Origin: Planctomycetota bacterium
GTDB taxonomy: Bacteria > Planctomycetota > J058 > JAJDCQ01
Direction of reading: 5' to 3'
DNA: 55,183 nt
Assembly: GCA_029260755.1 (NCBI GenBank)
Contig: JAJDCQ010000240.1
Span: forward strand, 1-55,183
How positions within the stretch are numbered: the stretch's first letter is position 1; each line of letters begins with the position of its first letter. Made by a program: the position numbers and the translations under genes. Shown here one piece after another: positions 49,401 to 55,183 of the stretch. The notes below the pieces were generated by a model. The model was not told the origin of the DNA. It did no database searches and was given only the letters and a program-made list of their open reading frames with translations.

Positions 49401-52355
49401 CCCCTCAATCCGAAGACCGGGCCGATGAAGTCCTCGGCGGTCGACCCCGGCCTCGAGAGCATCGTCCGCGCGGCGCTCTCGAACGCCCCCGATCAGCGCT
49501 ATCCGTCGGCCGGCGAGCTCGCCGAGGACCTCGGGCGCTGGCTCGGCGGCCAGCCGATCCACGCCCGGAAGGGCGCCTACCGACCGCCGCGACCCGGCCG
49601 GAGCCGAGCGCTCAAGCTGGCGGCGGTCGTCGCCGTGATCGTCCTCGTCCTCTCCCCGTGGGCGCTCCGTCGGGTGACCGCCGCGCGGCTCCGCGGCTTC
49701 GTCGTGGAGGCCGAGCGTCTCGAGGCGGCCGGCAACCTCGGCGCCGCCCTCTCCGCTCTCGGGGAGGCGATCGAGCTCGATCCGGTGGACCCGGACCTCC
49801 GGAGGCGCCGCGCGCTCCTCCATCTCGAGCGCCGCTACTATCGAAGCGCGATCGACGACCTCGACCTGGCGATCCTCTCCGACCCCAGCTCCGACGAGCT
49901 CGTCCTCCTCCGCGCGATCGCCTGCCGGCGCGAGGGGAGGCCGGCCATCGTCGACCTCGATCGCGTCGTCGCCGGCGACTCGACGAACGAGCGGGCGCGC
50001 GCTCAGCGCGCGGCGGCCCGCGAGTCGGGCGGAAACCTGAGCGGCGCGCGCGGCGATCTCGAGCAGCTCCTCGTCCTCGGCCCGACGCCGCGCCGGCGGC
50101 TTCGCCTCGGCCTGCTCCTCGTCCGTCTCGATGACGCCAGCGCGCGCGAGGTCCTCGACGAGGCGCTCTCGGCGCCCCTCGATGCCCTCGCCGCGGAGCC
50201 GGACGAGGAGGGCGCGCTCCCCGAGGTGACGGCGAGCGCCGGCTTCCTCGCCCGGGCGCACCTCCGCATCGAGGCGGGCGAGCCGTCCGAGGCGATCGAG
50301 GCCGACCTGACCGCGGCCGTCGACGACGCGGCGAAGCGGCCCGCCGAGCTCCTCGAGCTGCTCCGATTCCGCGGCCGGTTCCGGCTGGCCGCCCTCGCCC
50401 TGGTCGGCCTCCCCGACGGCGAGCTGGCTCCGCCGCCGAGCCCGGCCGACCCCGACGCGGACCCGACCGAGATCGCCGCCGCCCGCCACGCGACCGGGAT
50501 CGAGCGGGCGCGGCGCACCCGGGCGGCCGCGGCCGACATCGGGCGAGCGCTGCAGCTGGCGCGCGGGGGCGAGACGGAGGAAGACGCCGGCGCGGACGGA
50601 GCCGCCGCCGGGGGAGCCGCGGACGACGGAGACGGCGACGCCGGCGAGGCGACGCCCGAGCTGGTCCGCGCCCGGCTCGCGGCCGAGCTCACCGACCGCG
50701 TCCTCCTCTGCGTCGCGTTTCTCGAGCTCGGCGAGCTCGCCCGCCTCGGCGACGAGGTCGCGTCCGCGACTCGCGAGGGCGCGTCGGGCGACTACGCCGC
50801 GATTCGAAGGGCGCTCCTCGACACGACCCTGGCCGAGGCGGTCGCGGCCCTCGCGCTCGTGCCCGAGGACGGTCGAGCTGCCATCGCCCTGGGCATCGTG
50901 AAGGCGGCGCTCGACCACGAGGACGCGGCCGAGGCGCTCGACGCAGGCCTCGGTATGATCGGCCGGAGCGATGGCGATGACCCGGGCCGGGCGATCGCGT
51001 GGCGACCCCTTCGGGCGCGGGGCCACCTCGCCCGGGCTCACCTCGCCCTCGCCGACAACGACCTCACCCGGGCTCGACGCCACGCGGACCGCACGATCGA
51101 GCTGGCCCCTCGATTCGCCCCGGGGCACTTCGCGGCGGCTCAGATCCAGATCGTCGATGGGCTGGTCGACTCCGCCCGAGCGGCCCTCGACTCCGCGAAG
51201 GCGCTCACGAACGACCGCGAGCCGCTTCGCCCCGTCGTCGGCTGCGGCCGCGCCGACCGGGCGGCGTTCGAGGGGCGCCTCCAGGCGCTCGAGGGACGCC
51301 TCGCCGAGCGCGCCGCCCTCGCGGCCGCCCGCTCGGGTGCCGACCCACGCGTCGACGAGGCGGTCGCCAAGGAGCACTTCGTCAAGGCGGCCGTGACGCT
51401 CCGGACCGCGATCGAGCTCGGTCACGTCACGCCCTGGCAGCTCCACATCGAGCGCGCGCTCCTCTACCTCCACCTCGGAAACGCCGACGACGCGGCCCAC
51501 GATGTCGAGGCGGCGCTCGCCCGCGAGAAGGACCCCGCCCTCCGCGCGAAGCTCCTGCGACTCGCCGCCCGGATCGACCGCCGGCGCGAACGCTGGGACG
51601 ATGCGGTCGCCCACCTCGTCGAGGCGAACGGCGCGCTCGACGGCGACGTGGAGACCCAGGTCGCGATCGGCCGAACCCACCTGGAGCATCTCCAGCGCAT
51701 CCCGGCCGTCGGCCCGCGCGCCGAGGAGCGCGACGTGGTCGCGACGAAGTGCCGTCGCCAGCTCGAGGGCGTCCTCGAGGATGCCCCGGCCCACCCGGAG
51801 GCGTGGCTGCTGCGCGTCAGGCTGGCGGAGCTGCTCGACCGCGACGAGGAGGTCATCGCGCTCGCCGGGAAGGCGATCGGCACGCACCGGGTCGAGGACG
51901 CGCGCCTCCGGGAGGCGCGGGGATTTGCCCTCGCCGCGTCCGGACGCGGCGACGAGGCCCGCACCGATCAGAAGAACCTCCGCCTCGGCGACATCTCGGG
52001 AGCTCGTCGGGTCGAGGCGGCGATCGCGTTCGCCAGGAACGACTTCGAGACGACGGTGAAGCTCCTCGACAGCGTCGCGACCCGCGCGATCGAGCACCCC
52101 CGCGCGATCCGCATCCGCGCGCTCGCGAAGCTCCAGCTCGACGACCTCGACGGCGCGGTGAAGGACCTCGGCCTCTGGAGTGAGCGGATGCCGCTGCACC
52201 TCGTTCCGCTGGTCGAGCTCGCGAAGATCCATGCCTCGCGCAAGGAGGCCGAGCCGCTGGCGGCCGTCGCCGAACGGATCCTCGCGATCGACCCGGAGAA
52301 CCTCGACGGCCTCCGCTATCGGGACCGCGCCAGGAAGCTGAGCGACGGATCCTGA
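46482..52355 (+). CDS. Giant TPR pseudokinase with Pro-rich repeats and zinc ribbon
   Basis: About 1957 residues. Order: a Pro-rich N-terminus with 19-residue repeats; a helical module (about 123-186, IALARWIVQYKAAE to LARYLVSARILSS); a zinc ribbon with two CxxC pairs (CGAC near 192, CPTC near 211); about 550 residues of Ala/Pro-rich low-complexity sequence with acidic patches; a kinase fold (about 775-1030); a transmembrane helix (about 1043-1062); and about 890 residues of TPR-like repeats. The kinase fold lacks a Gly loop, has LVVLRVL where VAIK should carry Lys, HGDVSTET instead of HRDxKxxN, and DVG instead of DFG, so it is probably inactive. GTG 46482 gives MQGPPPYGQPPPGY; an upstream TTG at 46443 is less likely. 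The double kinase follows 10 bp later. Confidence 0.88.
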   Translation: MQGPPPYGQPPPGYRPPSGQPGYPPQAPGPIPPSYPQQPQGPPAQAPGPIPPSYPAPPQRPPPQAPGPIPPSYPQQPPGPIPPSYPQAPPVHRATPGPPRAPAGPPHGHPGAPAAAPATYGALQPSDIALARWIVQYKAAEPHVISQALAHAAHFRGPGGDILARYLVSARILSSEQIRWVVERARRSFVRCGACGVRFAAPGATAGNIPPCPTCAGILRIEAEAGESGAPEINATQRLQAIDTAAIVAAARGQGQASPIQPLPRLPAKPVAPQVAAPQPAPPPPTPAAPPAPAPPAPAPPAPAPAAPAKPPTPPEAKPEGAAAGGFTAMGLPARKGFGSGVLPASGYPGPPGASDSGVAPPGGYGSGVRPATDYPPRPPEAAAPGMGSGVAPASAGAPPPTAAAPSPAAPAAPPGSGVRAASAPDAPIEPPRPVASAHDRAAPSGWAAGMDVDDSTEETTTEPGIDETSRFQAAVGMQLPTVNLRPEGQAAPAAKPAAPGRPPAEKKQSRIHMTMRLPELHPEKPISDGDARNFLESGVAVGDPPPDDDDADKAFDGLIPDAPAAPATASTGAPPAGIAFGDESRDELSITEMDRAADDDVDAPPAGEGESVFDISAAMLGEPTGADTAAHGSLLDSGEANQMETLLAQASASLETLAKTEAPIGAEEKAKTAPAESLPGLTELRPFYSSGVHKAAEEPDEEDLAEDAADARAAADAAAEADGGAPADAAAAGASVAMSARFEAPAGEPPAAAQELEAAPAAPPEPADAPLPDNVDSYETLVQLDSELVGLIYKARDIGSGRLVVLRVLPPKEELGDELYDQVKERIRGAVRFRDPAIVGIIDVGEHGSQLYTVADFLDGTPLAKAIERYKNDNQKAARAVRKVAAAVDRARRAGMRHGDVSTETIILREGDDSPMVTGIDVGPLRSRLRELEKNVSASGQLRAALVNLSSSRERDDVFGLGEVLHHVLYGRPLNPKTGPMKSSAVDPGLESIVRAALSNAPDQRYPSAGELAEDLGRWLGGQPIHARKGAYRPPRPGRSRALKLAAVVAVIVLVLSPWALRRVTAARLRGFVVEAERLEAAGNLGAALSALGEAIELDPVDPDLRRRRALLHLERRYYRSAIDDLDLAILSDPSSDELVLLRAIACRREGRPAIVDLDRVVAGDSTNERARAQRAAARESGGNLSGARGDLEQLLVLGPTPRRRLRLGLLLVRLDDASAREVLDEALSAPLDALAAEPDEEGALPEVTASAGFLARAHLRIEAGEPSEAIEADLTAAVDDAAKRPAELLELLRFRGRFRLAALALVGLPDGELAPPPSPADPDADPTEIAAARHATGIERARRTRAAAADIGRALQLARGGETEEDAGADGAAAGGAADDGDGDAGEATPELVRARLAAELTDRVLLCVAFLELGELARLGDEVASATREGASGDYAAIRRALLDTTLAEAVAALALVPEDGRAAIALGIVKAALDHEDAAEALDAGLGMIGRSDGDDPGRAIAWRPLRARGHLARAHLALADNDLTRARRHADRTIELAPRFAPGHFAAAQIQIVDGLVDSARAALDSAKALTNDREPLRPVVGCGRADRAAFEGRLQALEGRLAERAALAAARSGADPRVDEAVAKEHFVKAAVTLRTAIELGHVTPWQLHIERALLYLHLGNADDAAHDVEAALAREKDPALRAKLLRLAARIDRRRERWDDAVAHLVEANGALDGDVETQVAIGRTHLEHLQRIPAVGPRAEERDVVATKCRRQLEGVLEDAPAHPEAWLLRVRLAELLDRDEEVIALAGKAIGTHRVEDARLREARGFALAASGRGDEARTDQKNLRLGDISGARRVEAAIAFARNDFETTVKLLDSVATRAIEHPRAIRIRALAKLQLDDLDGAVKDLGLWSERMPLHLVPLVELAKIHASRKEAEPLAAVAERILAIDPENLDGLRYRDRARKLSDGS
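46559..46740 (+). repeat. Tandem 57-bp coding repeat (PGPIPPSYP)
   Basis: Three copies with an exact 57-bp period begin at 46559, 46616 and 46673, each including GCGCCCGGCCCGAT. A fourth, diverged copy follows 30 bp after the third. They encode APGPIPPSYP units within the Pro-rich N-terminus of the pseudokinase. Near-identical DNA copies suggest recent expansion by slippage or unequal recombination, so copy number may vary among strains. Confidence 0.75.
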
Positions 52356-52365
52356 CGCCACGGGA

Positions 52366-54894
<2,529 letters not shown>

Positions 54895-55076
54895 CGCGCC
54901 GCTCTCATCGAAGCCCCGCTCGAAGCCCGGCCCGCGCAGCCGCTCACCCCTTTCGGGAACCTTGCGCCTCCTCCCCCGGTCGAATGACATGGGCCCGATC
55001 CCTGGACCGGGATCCGACGATATCACCCGTGTCTCTTCCATCCATTGATGATGTAAGACCCTCCTCGGAGAGAGCC

Positions 55077-55183
55077 ATGCCTCGCCTGCTCGCCCGTTCC
55101 CGCTCCCGCCTGGCCGCCCGTCTGGGCGCGCTGGCCGCTCTGGCCGTCCTGGTCGCCGGCGCCACCCTCGCCTGGCCGACCGC
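55077..55183 (+). CDS. Signal-peptide protein, truncated by the window end
   Basis: The first 35 codons of a gene are present. They encode an Arg-rich n-region (MPRLLARSRSRLAARLG) and a hydrophobic core (ALAALAVLVAGATLAW), a typical export signal. A purine-rich GGAGAGAG lies just upstream of the ATG at 55077. Nothing of the mature protein is visible, so no function is given. The 182-bp gap upstream contains only a small hairpin (GATCCC at 54997-55002 pairing with GGGATC at 55009-55014). Confidence 0.6.
   Translation, partial: MPRLLARSRSRLAARLGALAALAVLVAGATLAWPT

Noticed and set aside
54997..55014. Hairpin GATCCC-N6-GGGATC upstream of the last gene
   Set aside because: It is only a 6-bp stem with no U-run or recognised operator pattern.

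Overview
The window is very GC-rich, with strong G/C bias at third codon positions, and is gene-dense. It encodes eight Hanks-type (PknB-like) Ser/Thr kinase-related proteins carrying nine kinase folds. Two of these are fused to WD40 propellers, one to a sigma-54 activator, one is a double kinase and one a pseudokinase. With IPT/TIG lipoproteins, many exported proteins of unknown function and little Shine-Dalgarno signal, this best fits a planctomycete (Planctomycetota). Myxococcota are a weaker alternative. No rRNA, tRNA, CRISPR array or complete insertion sequence was seen.

Layout. 1-200: noncoding, with one copy of a dispersed CACGGAG repeat. 201-8770 (minus strand): a kinase/AAA/TPR/GAF/sigma-54 regulator, a six-IPT lipoprotein behind a dyad-containing promoter, and a 111-bp MITE-like palindrome. 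8780-13759 (minus): yeast-type cytosine deaminase, M18 aminopeptidase, exported WD40 protein, GlsB-type membrane protein, isochorismatase-family hydrolase. 13825-20663: periplasmic-binding-protein-like gene, sterol-desaturase-family hydroxylase, exported FnIII-type protein, DUF2164 protein, a 294-bp inverted-repeat element, a D-aminoacylase-like amidohydrolase and a PAP2 protein.

20674-32592: WD40 kinase, an exported uracil-DNA-glycosylase-like protein with a helix-hairpin-helix segment, a TVP38/DedA-type membrane protein, a membrane-anchored protein that shares a domain with the WD40 kinase, a very large WD40 kinase, and a membrane-anchored PD-(D/E)XK nuclease-like protein. 32626-54894: a second CACGGAG element and then the core kinase cluster. 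This holds three paralogous one-TM kinases with a shared large tail (32877, 37266, 42399), a secreted esterase, a tandem FHA protein, a MATE transporter, a giant pseudokinase/TPR protein and a protein with two complete kinase domains. A signal-peptide gene begins at 55077 and runs off the window.

How the parts may fit together. The sequence shows transmembrane kinases with large extracytoplasmic or WD40 parts, a phosphothreonine-reader candidate (FHA), a pseudokinase scaffold and a sigma-54 output regulator. I infer a surface-sensing phosphorylation network, with the pseudokinase and double kinase acting as one unit (10-bp gap, same strand). The most unusual items are the exported UDG-like protein, the uncharacterised domains shared between kinases and non-kinases, and the pseudokinase/double-kinase pair.
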